Shown: positions 12,601 through 24,543, counted from the stretch's first letter. The stretch is 64,000 nucleotides of DNA from Actinomucor elegans (GCA_026027325.1 JAMSLZ010000003.1:2108001-2172000); one strand, 5' to 3'. Program-made: numbers and translations. The notes: a model not told the origin generated them from the sequence alone.

Positions 12601-13624
12601 CGTTTAGCTTAAAATCTCGGTTATACAATTGATTGGCCATGTTTTTCTAGCATTTGTTTTAAGTTTTCAGGACAATAACCTTGATGCGTCATAACTTCCT
12701 TTAATTCAGGTACCAACTGATAGAACGTGTCTAATTTTACTTTCTAATAATTGATAGAGTGTGCATATACATAAATAAAAAGTAACTAGAAATAAGTAGC
12801 GATAGCCCTGTGAGCTCTGATCTCTAATCTGTTTACCATTGACGCCGCTGGAGGTAGAAAATATCAAGGGTCCATAAACAAAAAGCCACAAGTGATTAGA
12901 CCCTAATGGCATGGAATTTGCCACTTTTTTTTTTATCATTGAAACAATGAGTCACGCTTGCATTGCTGCTATTATACGAAAACTTTCTAGTCTGCATGGA
13001 AAATATACATCTTGGCTAGCAAGTTTACACATACGCTTTGATATGGAGATATCAGAAGCCCAGAAGATATTGTTCCTTTTGACAGGTTATGTCTTTGATT
13101 GGCTTTGTTTCGTTGCCATTAGACGGGTACCTTGAATTTCCTTATGGAGCCCAGATCTAAAACTTTTTTGGATGCCACCTCTGCACTTGAAAATGTCCAG
13201 GAGTATGAAAGCAAGAATTATTTTATATTGCTCCAGTGGAATGATTTAACGTGCTTTATTTACGTTTCATCTGATAGTATGTGTACCTACAATTATACAA
13301 AAGCGATGCTATCAATTTGAGTTAACGGAGAAGCATCGGTTTGTTTTTTTTGGTATGGGTTCAAAGCATTAGATACAGTATTGTATCATAAAGGCTAGGT
13401 ACATTCGTTAAAGAATATGAAGAAAAAAAGACCAACCTCGACCCTCTTTGAAAATTAGAAGCCCTTCAAAAAAACAGAAGGATAACACGAAATTTCTGTT
13501 CTCGATTTCAACTGGATATGTTTGAGGAAGTGACTGAGACAGAGCAAATCACAACAAACGAGAGCGATCAGGGGAAGCCCAAGTACCTCGCAGGCGGAAT
13601 GTTAACCAGAAGCTCATTAAAGAT
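9628..13624. other. Gene-poor AT-rich spacer
   Basis: No intact gene. It contains a degenerate dispersed-repeat copy near 9926-9985 (gcagttcattatgag...gctagtcaattg...gagatcgg), a 23-base poly(A) at 11117-11139, and a short minus-strand coding remnant at 12621-12743. Open frames at 11288-11512, 11919-12131 and 12911-13320 show no domain. Confidence 0.6.
12621..12743 (-). pseudogene. Short coding remnant, possibly transposon-derived
   Basis: The minus strand reads an uninterrupted, strongly protein-like tail, including FYQLVPELKEVMTHQGYCPE and NLKQMLEKHGQSIV, then a stop. About 40 codons remain; upstream of 12743 the frame is closed. The charge and hydrophobicity pattern looks like the end of a real protein that has lost its front, as expected of a decayed mobile-element gene. 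No family is assigned. Confidence 0.3.
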
Positions 13625-13634
13625 CATATAAATA
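13625..13634 (+). promoter_or_regulatory. Probable TATA box of the GH17 gene
   Basis: catataaata lies about 150 bases upstream of the ATG at 13784, in a region free of genes, followed by a pyrimidine-rich leader. No experimental start site can be inferred. Confidence 0.4.
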
Positions 13635-13783
13635 AGGTGACAATTAACTCTAGTTCTTCTTTATTATCTTCAATTACAAAACACTTTATAGCTGCAGGAT
13701 CAGCATCTTTTTTTTCTTTTTATCAACACATTCATTCCAACGTTTAATCGCTGCGCGACTATTTTACATATATATATACAATC

Positions 13784-14641
13784 ATGCGTTTTACATCTCT
13801 CATTACAGTTGCCCTCAGTTTTGCTGGTCTTATTCAGGCACTTCCTATCGAATCTCGCTCTATCAATGGTCTTTATGGTGTCACATACACAGCTCGTAAT
13901 TCTGATGGTTCTTGTCAATCTGCTTCAGAAATTGCCCACTCAGTCCAACAAATGAAGGCTGCTGGCATTAATAACATTCGTACTTACTCTCAAGAATGTG
14001 ATCAACTTTCTTCTATCTTGAAGGCCATCAATACAAACGGTGGTGGTATGACAGTGCTGGCCGCTGTCTGGATTGACGGTACTTCCAATGATGAAGCTGA
14101 AATTGCTAGACTCAAGCAAGTCTTAAACGCTACTCCTGACGTTAGCCCTATTCGTGGTATTTTGGTGGGTAATGAAGTGCTCTTTAAGGGACTGATGTCT
14201 TCTTCTGAATTGGTTTCCAAAGTCAAAGCAGTCAAGTCCATTGCCAAGGGCATCAAGGTTGGCTCTGTTGAAATTGATACTACGTACTCCAAAGATTTGA
14301 TGGCTGTTTCTGATATCGTTTGTGCAAATATTCATCCTTTCTTTTCGCACGTCAATATCAAGAATGCTGCTAGTAACTTAAATATGCAATACAATAACTT
14401 TAAAAAGATTGCTGGTGGAAAAGAAGTCTACATCACAGAAACTGGCTGGCCCAGCAGTGGTGCTGATGCTGGTGCTGCTCATCCTAGTCTTGAAAACACA
14501 GAAGCTTTTGCTACTGCTGTCTCCAAAACCTCTCTTCCTTACTACTTTTTCGAATGGCAAGATTCCCAATGGAAATCCAAGGGCATCGAGTCTAGCTTCG
14601 GTCTTCTTGGCCCTGATGGTAAAGCCAAGTTTGCCATTTAA
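13784..14641 (+). CDS. Secreted GH17 endo-1,3-beta-glucanase / glucanosyltransferase
   Basis: A single intronless frame of 285 residues. A signal peptide of about 19 residues (MRFTSLITVALSFAGLIQA) is followed by the GH17 barrel. It starts NGLYGVTYTARNSDGSCQS and carries NNIRTYSQECDQL. The proton donor is Glu131 in ILVGNEVLF. ANIHPFF follows, and the nucleophile is Glu219 in YITETGWPSSG. Length and motifs fit the fungal Bgl2/Scw wall enzyme group, which acts on beta-1,3-glucan outside the membrane. There is no serine-rich stalk or GPI tail. Codon use is rich in GGT, GCT and AAG, as in well-expressed genes. A polyadenylation-like aataaa follows the stop at about 14668. The neighbour downstream is also a cell-surface protein in the same orientation. 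Confidence 0.92.
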   Translation: MRFTSLITVALSFAGLIQALPIESRSINGLYGVTYTARNSDGSCQSASEIAHSVQQMKAAGINNIRTYSQECDQLSSILKAINTNGGGMTVLAAVWIDGTSNDEAEIARLKQVLNATPDVSPIRGILVGNEVLFKGLMSSSELVSKVKAVKSIAKGIKVGSVEIDTTYSKDLMAVSDIVCANIHPFFSHVNIKNAASNLNMQYNNFKKIAGGKEVYITETGWPSSGADAGAAHPSLENTEAFATAVSKTSLPYYFFEWQDSQWKSKGIESSFGLLGPDGKAKFAI

Positions 14642-14763
14642 TATCTATAATTCTACCTACTCCCTATAATAAATACTGTATTTGATCTTTTTCGTATTAT
14701 TGTTCTTTTTTGTCTCGATCTTGTCGATGAAACATCGCACAACGTGCGTCTTATAGTAGAGAG

Positions 14764-14773
14764 CCTATAAATA
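14764..14773 (+). promoter_or_regulatory. Probable TATA box of the Kre9-like gene
   Basis: cctataaata about 145 bases before the ATG at 14918, inside the 276-bp gap between two tandem wall genes. Confidence 0.35.
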
Positions 14774-14917
14774 ATACATCTATGTTACTTTGTACAACGC
14801 TTGTACTATATTTCTTGCCTTCACAAGCCTTTCAGTAATGAGACGATACAGAGTCTTTTTTTCTTCTATTCTTTCTCTTATTCACTTCTCCAATCCTTTT
14901 AACTTAATTAAAGCAGT

Positions 14918-15433
14918 ATGCTTTTCTCTACCACTCATTTCATATTCACCTTGACTGTCCTACTGTCATTATTAGGCCAATCTGTCAAAGCACAGCTTGG
15001 TCCAAGCGTTATATCGCCAGAGCAAAATGCTACTGTTCCAGCTGGTGGCAAGATCGATATCGTGTATCGCTATCTAAACGTTGGCACTGGTAATTATTCT
15101 GTCGATATTCAACTATGGCAAGACGCAGCTATCACCATTCCTATCTCAGACATTGTAATGGATCATAAAGTCAAGCCTGGTAATTCATCTGGCGTCAAAC
15201 TCAATTTCTACTTGAATGATACTTATACCTGGAAAGTACCTCGTGGACTCAATAGTACATTCTGGTTGACTGTGACTGAAAGAGCTCAAACAGCCATCGT
15301 CAAGAATGGAGACGGTCTTCGCTCTCGTCCTGTCATGCTTCATACTAGTGCTGCTTCTTTAATGTCGAGCCCTGCTTCTTATATTGCACTTTTGGCTCTT
15401 TCCTTCATTACCTTGCAGATGTTTTCTCTTTAA
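14918..15433 (+). CDS. Small secreted Kre9/KNH-like, probably GPI-anchored surface protein
   Basis: 171 residues in one exon. The signal peptide covers about residues 1-25 (ending SVKAQ). The mature part begins LGPSVISPEQNATVPAGGKI, the SP..n..v.AG..i.I start typical of the Kre9/KNH N-terminal domain. A beta-sandwich-like region follows, with YSVDIQLWQDAA and the N-glycosylation sites NATV, NYSV, NSSG, NDTY and NSTF. A short serine-rich spacer and a hydrophobic end (SYIALLALSFITLQMFSL) look like a GPI attachment signal. The domain assignment rests on pattern resemblance. A role at the cell wall is inferred from the secretion signals and from the GH17 gene 277 bases upstream. Confidence 0.65.
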   Translation: MLFSTTHFIFTLTVLLSLLGQSVKAQLGPSVISPEQNATVPAGGKIDIVYRYLNVGTGNYSVDIQLWQDAAITIPISDIVMDHKVKPGNSSGVKLNFYLNDTYTWKVPRGLNSTFWLTVTERAQTAIVKNGDGLRSRPVMLHTSAASLMSSPASYIALLALSFITLQMFSL

Positions 15434-17379
15434 ATCCTTTACTTAATTTTCTAATGCGTAGTATATATAATAATAAAAAAAAGTTCTATATTGATATCCA
15501 GCATGATGACTTCCACCATACTTAGTTCAAGATGGCGTTTTCAAAGGCTAAAAGTACATCTGTATACTAGGTTTTTATATTTAAATTAAAAGCGTCCCAA
15601 TGCTAAGCAATTTGTGGTCGTTATGATTCTGTGTTCACATGTATCCACTTGATTTGAACTTTAGTGCATGCATAACATACAGTAGTAATAGCCACAAAGT
15701 CAATAGGCGGTGTTCAAAAGCGCAGATTGAAAATGACCTTCCATAGGGAGTTTTTTTTTTTTTTCTTCAGCCTAGAATAAATTATTCTGATATGTCCTGT
15801 AGATCCTTCTACTTATACTATAACAGCAAAACCACCTACTTTAAGATTTATTTTAAAAATAAAGATACTTTCAAAAAATGACTTAATGAAGCCATGAATG
15901 CAGCCTGTCTTTGGCTAACCCAAGAATTTCATTTCTAGCGATCTAGTACAAATGTCCCCAACCGTTTCCATTCATCACTATTCAAATTTCTTAGCCAACG
16001 AAATAGGGATTGGTGTCGTATTTCATTTTTACAAGTTAGCGTATTCAAATTCATGGTAATCAATTGGCTAAATATTATAAGCGACCGAAGCCACCCATAG
16101 CATAGCCAAATACAAAAAGCCTCAGTAGAAGCGCGCTTGATCAGTAAAGACCAGGTCACTTGGCCTAAAGGCTAAAGTCTAATTATGGATGCTTTAACTG
16201 CAACAGCTTTAATATAGGCTATTCGAACTGAAATTGTCTCGACTACTAAGAGATTTAGATTATGCTCATTCCTAATTAGAACAATTTTGTGATAAATTTG
16301 AAACAATTAATATACTAGAAAAATAAAGATGACACACATATAAGTCTAGTTGACACATATATACATATATGCCAAAGGTTATAGAAAATAATGTACTAAA
16401 CCATTTTTCAATAAAGACAAGCTAAAGTTGATCGAGTTACAAAAGAATCATGTTCAAACATTTGCGACAAGGTTAAATTGCACAGACGGAGTTTTTCAAT
16501 AAAAGCTTAAATTTATGCATACTATTTAATTTTGTTTTAGAAAGCTTTGAAAAGACCAATAGAGCAAAAGAGGATCCCAAATTCACAGCCTACTCTATCT
16601 ATGCTAGTAAGTCAGTCAAGTCAATCAGATATCAGCTGGTTTTTTATGATGTTGGTTGCACCAAAAGTACATATAGTAATGAAGGTTAGAATATGCCTTC
16701 TTCCTTGTTATTCTGAAGGTTTGCACTGAGCAATCAATTTTTTTTTCTTTCTTTTTTTTTACGTAATTAGTATCAGAAAACAAAGAAAAGATAAGTAGCA
16801 TTATTAGCTAGATTCGTAAGTCATTAAAGGTTTTAGCTGTATAAAGAAATTTGAGTTAGGTGTGGACATCATTGAATGTTCATAACGACAGTAATATAAC
16901 AAGATAGATTATATTTACGACCTAATACAAACTCTAATAGCCTCTTGATATTAAAACTTCTCATGGTAGGGCGCTTTGGTGTATATTCATACTGTTCATA
17001 TAGACATCGCTATTAGTATTTGTCTGTCAGAAGGGGTATAATACGCATTTTATGACAAGAAAACAAAATGGCGTAACTGTGATAGAAGCCGAATAAAAGG
17101 CACTCCATTACTGCTATAATAGTACCCCCTTTTCAGCGTAAATAACTGCAACTATGATAAGAAGGTTTGCTTATGTATGGAAAAAAAATTGATAGACTAT
17201 ATTTTGCGAATAAATAGTGTCAGAAAGGATAACTCAAGTTAGTAGTATTGATTGTCAGGTTCAATATGTGAAATCATCATGACACTAATCGTCATCACAT
17301 AGTAGGTCATGAATGTACACATCACACAATGGCTGCTGGTAATTCCTTTAAATGAGTGTCATTTTATTGTACATATAAT
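15434..17379. other. Spacer without recognisable genes
   Basis: AT-rich sequence with only short frames (15935-16159, 16547-16729, 17309-17503) and homopolymer runs. The right end is the 3' flank of the minus-strand CoA-transferase gene. Confidence 0.6.
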
Positions 17380-19440
17380 CTACACATTACGTTTCTCAGA
17401 AGTGATTCCAGATTCATCCAGTTTTGCAATTTCATCTGAAGATAAGCCAAGTATATCACTTAAAACCTCATTTGTGTGTGCACCCAAGTCAGGGCCTGTA
17501 TGATGAAAATGTGTTAGCTGATATAATAGAAATTATTGTCTAGTATATGTACCAGCCCATTCAGTAGAACCAGGAGTTGTATCGAGCACAGGTGACATTC
17601 CAGGGATCTACAGAAATACCATTAAAAACACAATTCAACAAACAAGCATGTAAAACTTGCTTTCAGGTTCCATCCTCTGCCTTCTTCTTCTGTTCCAATT
17701 GTCACATTCTCAATCATGCCTCGAGCATTGATATGTTTGTCCTCTACAATATCCTTGGCATCGTAGATTTTACCTGCAGGTACAGATACCTTTTCTAGTA
17801 TCTCGAGAATTTCATCTGTTGTATGTTCCAAGGTCCAAGCGGCTGTAATCAAACAAAAAGTCATGAATGATTCTTTTGAGAATGATAGACTTTAGTTCAA
17901 AAGATGACTTACAAATAGCCCCATCGATAGCTGCTTGCTCTTTCACTCTATCCGAATTTACCCTGTACTTGTCCCCAGTCTGTGGCGTATTCTATTAATC
18001 TTTTGGTCTATTTGCAATACACCAAATACTTACAAGATCGCTTCTTCCAATAGCATTCATCAAACGCACGTAGATACTATCTCCATTGCCACCGATAATG
18101 ACATGTTTTCCATCCTTACAAGGATATGTGTTTGTAGGAACAATGCCTGTTAGCGTTGTACCAGACGGCTGGCGAATCTGTAAAAGAGAATTAGCCTAAA
18201 AGTTTCTAGTTTTCTTTCTGGACATACCTGATTAAAACGATCGTATTCAGGCACAACACTTTCCATCATGTTCAACATGCTCTCATAGATGGCAACATCA
18301 ACCACTTGACCAGTTTTTTCCACCTGATTTTGATTTAACTTGTTTTTGGCTACTAATCCTAATAATACGCCTAAGGCAGCGTGTAATCCTGCCAAAGAAT
18401 CGCCTAAACTCATGTTGGGTCGTACAGGCGGCTGGCCTGGATGTCCGTTAATAAATCGAAACCCTCCCATGCCTTCACACACAGAGGCATAACCTGGTCG
18501 CTTTGAATAAGGACCTGTTTGGCCATATCCAGAGATGCGGGTATAAATCAATTTGGGGTTCGCGGGATAAATATCCTCTGAATATTATAGTTGCGTGTGA
18601 GTGTATATTGCTTGTTGAATCCTTTCTGAAGGGTTTACCTGGGCCTAATCCCCATTTTTCCATCGTTCCTGGCTTGAAATTTTCAATCAAGACATCAGAT
18701 TGCTCTGCAAGTCGCTTAACAAGACTAATTCATCATCATGAATCAATTATTGGATCACTAATTCATCATCATCCTCGATTATACCTGCGCCCTTCCTCTG
18801 TCTTTAAATCGATACAAACGGACTTTTTGTTTCTACCCATAGAACGAAACCATGGACTTTGTCCATCACTGTCCAAATTACGCCAGATACGAAGTGGATC
18901 GCCGATCTTTGGTGGTTCGATTTTGATCTATATGTATTATGAAAAAAAACATTAACATCACAGAGCTTCCCAAACGTACTTTCCCGAGAAAAAAAAACAA
19001 CTTACCACCTCTAACAGTTTCAATTATGATGATAACAATTAGTAAACCATTCAAACTCACTATACTATTAGTGTTTTTACCTGCACCATAGTAACTATTG
19101 AACGAAAGAAAAAAAAGTGAGTAAACAAAGACATACTATAACTATTCTCTTGTTACCCGAGAATTGATCCACAAAAAGGACCTGCAACAAGCTATAGAAA
19201 CAAAATGAATGATAATCCTTGATGGTACCGGTTGATCTATTTACTTGCCTGTCCCAGTTCAAGCACGCGAATACCTTCTAAAGGCTTGGTCACCGCTTTG
19301 GTTGAACTTGATCGTTTAAAAAGATCTATATATACGCATATAGATATTCGCTGGACAAGTTCTCAAGATGTTTCTATATAGTTTAACTATTTACCTAAAA
19401 CTCGCGAGTTTGAAGTCTTGAATAAGGCCGTTCTAAGCAT
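17380..19440 (-). CDS. Class III (CaiB/BaiF) CoA-transferase, SUGCT-like, 13 exons
   Basis: Exons 19440-19395, 19325-19249, 19191-19157, 19094-19081, 19010-19006, 18927-18785, 18724-18639, 18577-18228, 18177-18034, 17991-17913, 17842-17661, 17607-17553 and 17495-17380 sum to 1332 nt (443 residues). The protein starts with a basic Ser/Thr-rich leader (MLRTALFKTSNSRVL) suggesting mitochondrial import. Family landmarks follow: IRVLELGQLVAGPFCGSILG, then GYYGAEVIKIEPP, then SDVLIENFKPGTMEKWGLGP, SGYGQTGPYSKRPGYAS, and VDVAIYES with the expected catalytic Asp near residue 229. The end contains IPGMSPVLDTTPG and GPDLGAHTNEVLSDILGL. Length and order match succinate-hydroxymethylglutarate CoA-transferases; exact substrates cannot be told. 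Exons 4 and 5 are 14 and 5 nt. Introns 2 and 11 have GC donors. The minimal exons are required to keep AEVIKIEPP and the frame. Confidence 0.88.
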
Positions 19441-22400
19441 TTTTTTAGGAGAGAGATAGAGAGAGAAAAAAGAGATAATCTTAATTTTTCCAGGCACTAA
19501 TCATCACACAGTATGCAAGATGAGTCTAATCCAATCATCTTTTATATAGCACACCAATAGTAGCATAATTGTCTGGCCTTGATTCTTATATTATTGTTTT
19601 GGCATAGATTGTATTTATGTTGCTATATGAATTAGAGCCTGCATTTAAACTAGTGTCTGAGCATGACAATCGTAGTTTATTTAGCAGAATTATGGTATAA
19701 AGGCCTTTGAAGTGACATTGAGTGGCTACTCAAAAAGAATAACTGCACCTACTAGTAGAACCTTTCAACTCGGTGATATAAAACTAACACAATATACTTC
19801 TCAATAAACTGTTCACTGGAAGAAGAGGTTTTATAAATATATCCACCTCTCAACTAAAAAGTTCGGATAAACGATACTTGCTTTTTACCTTGCTTAAAAA
19901 TTAAGTTTATCAACTACAAGCCAGCCTAGCTTGCTTTTTAAGCAATCAATTATATAATATACGTTGTTACCCGAGAGAAGCTCGATATACAGTAGCTTTA
20001 AACTGAAACAATCAAGATGCATTACAAAACGATGCTCTTCAATTAAGCGGTAAAAGGGCTTGGCTTAGAGATCAGACAAAATTTTGGATAATGAAGGTCG
20101 GCTATAATATAGTATCTTTTTTTTTTCGACCATGTACTTTTACTTTTATGTAAAAGCTATTGTAATATTTGCTAGAGAAAGGTAGACGCAGACTGTTAAT
20201 CGATGTATGTGGCATACCCACAACCAAACATGACTTTTCCTGTAATTGCTAATCATCATAAATCAAGTAGCACTCATCATCGAGATGCAAAAAGCCCAAT
20301 TACAGTAGTAAAGGAGAGAGTTCATTAAAGAAGTCAGAAATTATACCACATTTACGTAGAGACAGAGTGTGTACGTGCTTTTTACATGTAAAGCAGACCT
20401 ACAGTGGATGAAAACGGCTCCAATTAGCTCCAATTTTTACAGTTGAGTGCAGTTTACCCAAATATGATCCAGGAAATAATTCCTTGCTATGTTCGTAAAG
20501 AAGCTAGATTTGATATTCTTGCAACCGAGTCGAGTCGTAAGACAGTTATTTCATTACCCACGTTTTCTATTAGTCTTACATGATGCAGAACATATTCATG
20601 ATAGTGTACTGAGATGGCAAGATTGATATGAATGCTAAAATTATATTCTATTTGGTTGTTAAGGCCAACTTTATCAAACATAAGATTGCAGTACCTAGGT
20701 CCTGTTTCGGCGCCGAGAAAAAATCAGGTCCAAAATACAATATAAACTAAAGTAATTGATAGTAAACATGGTCTTCATTTTTTTAGATTTGATTCTATTC
20801 TTGAATGTGATGGGCAGCTCTCACAAGTTATAAGAGGCAGGAGAATTCCTATAGAACTATAACGCCGATTACAGCTGTATATCGCTAATTTCTTCAGTGA
20901 GACACAATTGTCGATATGTTCATTGAAGTGAAATATTTTCTAACGCCCATGTTATCCTTTTACAGTAAGATCTTGTACTTTAAGGAATACAACCGGCTCC
21001 TATGTTAGCCAGTGATATGATAGATTGCTTTATCTGACATTGAGACAGTATTTAGCCAGCGTGATAGTAAAAAAAAAAAAAAAAAAAAAAAAATTCGTAG
21101 ACTTGGTTCGAAAAGACATATAAGAAATGTTGAGTCATCCCATCAACGGACCTACAACTGGATTTGCTATTATGGTCAAAGTGAGAGTCTGCAGTTAACA
21201 TTCAATTAAGGATGTGATATCAGTGTAGGCCCATTTTTGAGCAAATGAAGCTCAGTGTTTACAAGCAAGTTGAAATTGCACAATATCTTTCCTGTAGTGG
21301 ATCCCTTCTCCAATCTTGAGTATGACTTCAACAGGTAATTTATTCTAAGAATTCATTCGAAGGCAGTTAAAATAAAACGGTGCCCACGACTTTGTTTGTC
21401 CAAAAGATTTAGATGCGCCCATCAAAGTTTTGTTTCAATATGTATGCTTTTATTGTATAGTACTGCCCTTTATATGGTTAACTTTCTTTTATATTTATAT
21501 CAGTACCTATATGGCGATTGCTCTATACTCATCATAAAGGCACAGTGCATAGTTGTACTGAGATGTTCGTATCTAGTATCATTGAAAGCCTGTCATTAAA
21601 ATTCTCTTGATTTTCATTAGATGCTGGTATTCCACTCAGAGTCTGGACTTGATCCTCATAACAAACATTTGTCAGCCCTTCAAAAGTAATCAAATTAATA
21701 ATACAACTTCTTCTTCAGCTTGACTATGAAACTCAACTTGGGTCGGTCCACAGCCATCAATAGGGATAAGTCTTTCTAATATCATAATATTTAATATATC
21801 TCAAACTGTGCAGTTGAGAGCCCTTGGTCTTTCATTTTAACTTGTACAATAAAATACAACCCCTCATTCTGCATGATTCTACTCCTATTAATATTTTAGA
21901 CACCCAAACCTATTATTTATTCTATCAAACATTTATTGTTTTATAATGAACCCTAAAACCAAAAGAAAAAAAAATAAAATAAAGCAAAGATAAGGCTACT
22001 GCCGATAACAATGAAAATATTATTCAACCAATTCCTGAAGGAAATACGCTCGAAGCTTCCTTCAGTACTATCGCTCAAAAATATGGAACGAAGCGCAACA
22101 AAGAAAACAGTATGTCTACTAATTGCACCTTGATATACATTATATCAGGATATAACACAAGTTGCCTAAAGAATGCCAACATCCAATATCAGGCAATACA
22201 AGTAAAATGGAATGCAAGTTGTGCACTGTACCCTAGTAATAATATCTTACGCATTAACATGTCTTTCTTTCTTTCTTTAAAGTTGGCGTAGAAATGTTAT
22301 GCACTTTGACGACATGGTACATGCTGCTGTAAGAACTGATATAAAAAGCTGGTACAAAGTCGATTAGCACTTGTTAACTTTTTTATTTAGAATTATGTTA

Positions 22401-24543
22401 AGCTTTTGCCTCTTGTTTTTAAGATTTCAAAACAAAATATGTCTTAGTAATAGTATTCCAAAGGTTTAATTACTTTCATCTTTTGTATTCTTAATTGATT
22501 GATCTATACGGTGATTTAAGCCTCTGATGAAAAACTTCCTACGGAAGTTTCACTAGGTGAGTGATCAAAACTACCAGAAGTAAGTTAACATGTATACCTT
22601 TTCAATGGCCTGACACTTGTGAAACGTCGACAGCATCAGTCTCAAAACGGCAGCGTTTTTCAAACACTGTTGGGACGAGTAATGGGAAGGACTGTATTAT
22701 CTGAAGGCTATCATCGCCTCTGTTAGACGCTATAACTTGTAATGGACTTTGGAACTACTCCATGAAACTCGTGATGGTAATTCAGTACACTTATATCAGA
22801 GTAGGTGATTTGGACATAGTTTATTAAAGATTATTTTTCTTAAACCATGAGAAAGCTTACATTTCGTTCAAAAATGATGCAGGGCTATGCAGAGCACTCC
22901 CCTCTATAAACAGGTGCATTCTATGAGATTCGGACTGCCTTTTCGGCCATCATTTTCTCGTTCATTCCCTCAGAGAGAGCGTATCTGCTATGTAAAGAAG
23001 TAATATTCTTTAGTTTTTATCATAATGGATATCTTCATCAAAAAATCGTAAAATGAAGAAATTAATAAAGTTTGAATAATAGAGTATATAAGAAAGGTTT
23101 ACGTAGAATTTAATTGTATGTAAGATGGTGATCATATCACACGATATGTATATTCGAAATATGATGTATCGTTAATTTTTTTTCCCTTGGTTTTTGTTTC
23201 AATGTTATTTAATCTCGTTTTCCTTATATAAAAAAGTTGTCTGAATATTCTAAAAAAAAATATATATATATACGTACTAGATATAATCTAATGCTATTAA
23301 TTATACATTGCAAAGACCATCTAGGCTATCAGATAAAATAACTTTATGCGTATAGTTTGCTCAAAGGCATATCCCTATCCTTTTTTTTTTCATAATTCTT
23401 GACTAATTTTTTTAAGATTTGCGCCACATAATTTGAATATTTATTATACAATAAAATCCAAATCAAATGTCTTTGCTTGTTTTCAAAAAATAGAACATAT
23501 GATACTAAAACACCATACTCGAAAATGCTATCATTGTGCTTTAGAAAACAAACAGGAAATAAAATAAAAAAAAATAAAAAAAATCAGGCTAAGGAATATC
23601 CTGTCAAATTTTCTAAGTTCTCGAAGTTTCTCGACCGATTTGGGTTTAATGTCGCATCCAATTTTTAGTTCATGCCTACAACTACTATTTGACTGTAGTT
23701 TAAACGGCATATCCTATACTTGTAATTGGCTGTAAAGGGCGTACATTTTATGAGTTAGTAGTTACAATGATCTATAGATCCCTCGACTGATTATCCAATG
23801 TTACATCCGATTAGTGGCTCATTTACAAAATGAGGGGCTATATCTTTTCAAGCCTCAGTTTGGTTCTAAATACAATGTATGTATTATTTGCATTCGGTAA
23901 TCTATAATCATTCATTGGCCAAATGGCTATTTTCCTTTCCGCTCACATAATAAAAGGCTTCAGTTTAATACATATGCGAAAAAATGGATTAGCTAACACC
24001 ATCGACCTATTTACAGACTGCATCTATGTCAACTGACGCAAAATAGCAATATGCATGTAGCATGATAGATAGGTGCGCGAGATGAGCCGTTTTACCTATG
24101 TAATAATAAATACATGAAACACGGACAAGGATCTACGTTCGCATGGAATATAGATTAGATAGATTACAAGTGAAAAATGTATCTTTGATATAGGCATTGC
24201 AATAGGTAGAGGCACATAGGAAAATAGAGTGGCTTTCATCCGAGATAGCATGATCTTTTTTTTTTTTACTAAAACAAGGCGGGCATCCAAATCTGTATCG
24301 TATAATAATAATATGAACTGGCTTGGATTTGACCTTCTCTTCTTTCTTACTCAACCACGTAACTTACCCCCGGGAACCAAGCTCGATTTATCAACAACAA
24401 CAACAAAAAACTCGCGAAATACCTGTTTCTTGATAGCAAAAAAAGTACAGAATTAGTAGCCAATCTCAACGCGTAAGTTTGAATTGAAGTGAAATTTCAC
24501 AAGATCTGCACTTATTCTAATCCTCTTTTATTAGAAATACACC
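19441..24543. other. Long gene-poor spacer
   Basis: About 5 kb with no supported gene. It includes a 25-base poly(A) at 21069-21093 and dispersed-repeat copies at about 23630-23700 and 23776-23845. Weak coding-like text lies near 22000-22110 (ENIIQPIPEGNTLEASFSTI in one frame) but is too short to classify. Confidence 0.55.
23776..23845 (-). repeat. Dispersed repeat family copy (reverse orientation)
   Basis: Plus strand gatccctcgactgatt..ccaatgttacatccgattagtggctcatttacaaaatgagg in order. Its reverse complement gives ctcatttt...ccactaatcggatgtaac, matching the start of the copy at 61290. A shorter relative (ctcgaccgatttgg, tttaatgtcgcatccaattt, agttcatgcc) lies just left at about 23629-23683. 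Confidence 0.5.

Noticed and set aside
18503..18955. 150-codon plus-strand frame
   Set aside because: Antisense to CoA-transferase exons 6-8; no features of its own.
20700..20740. cggcgccgag motif resembling a retroelement primer-binding site, flanked by ggtcc and ggtcc
   Set aside because: No long terminal repeat next to it and no retroelement coding sequence nearby; likely chance.
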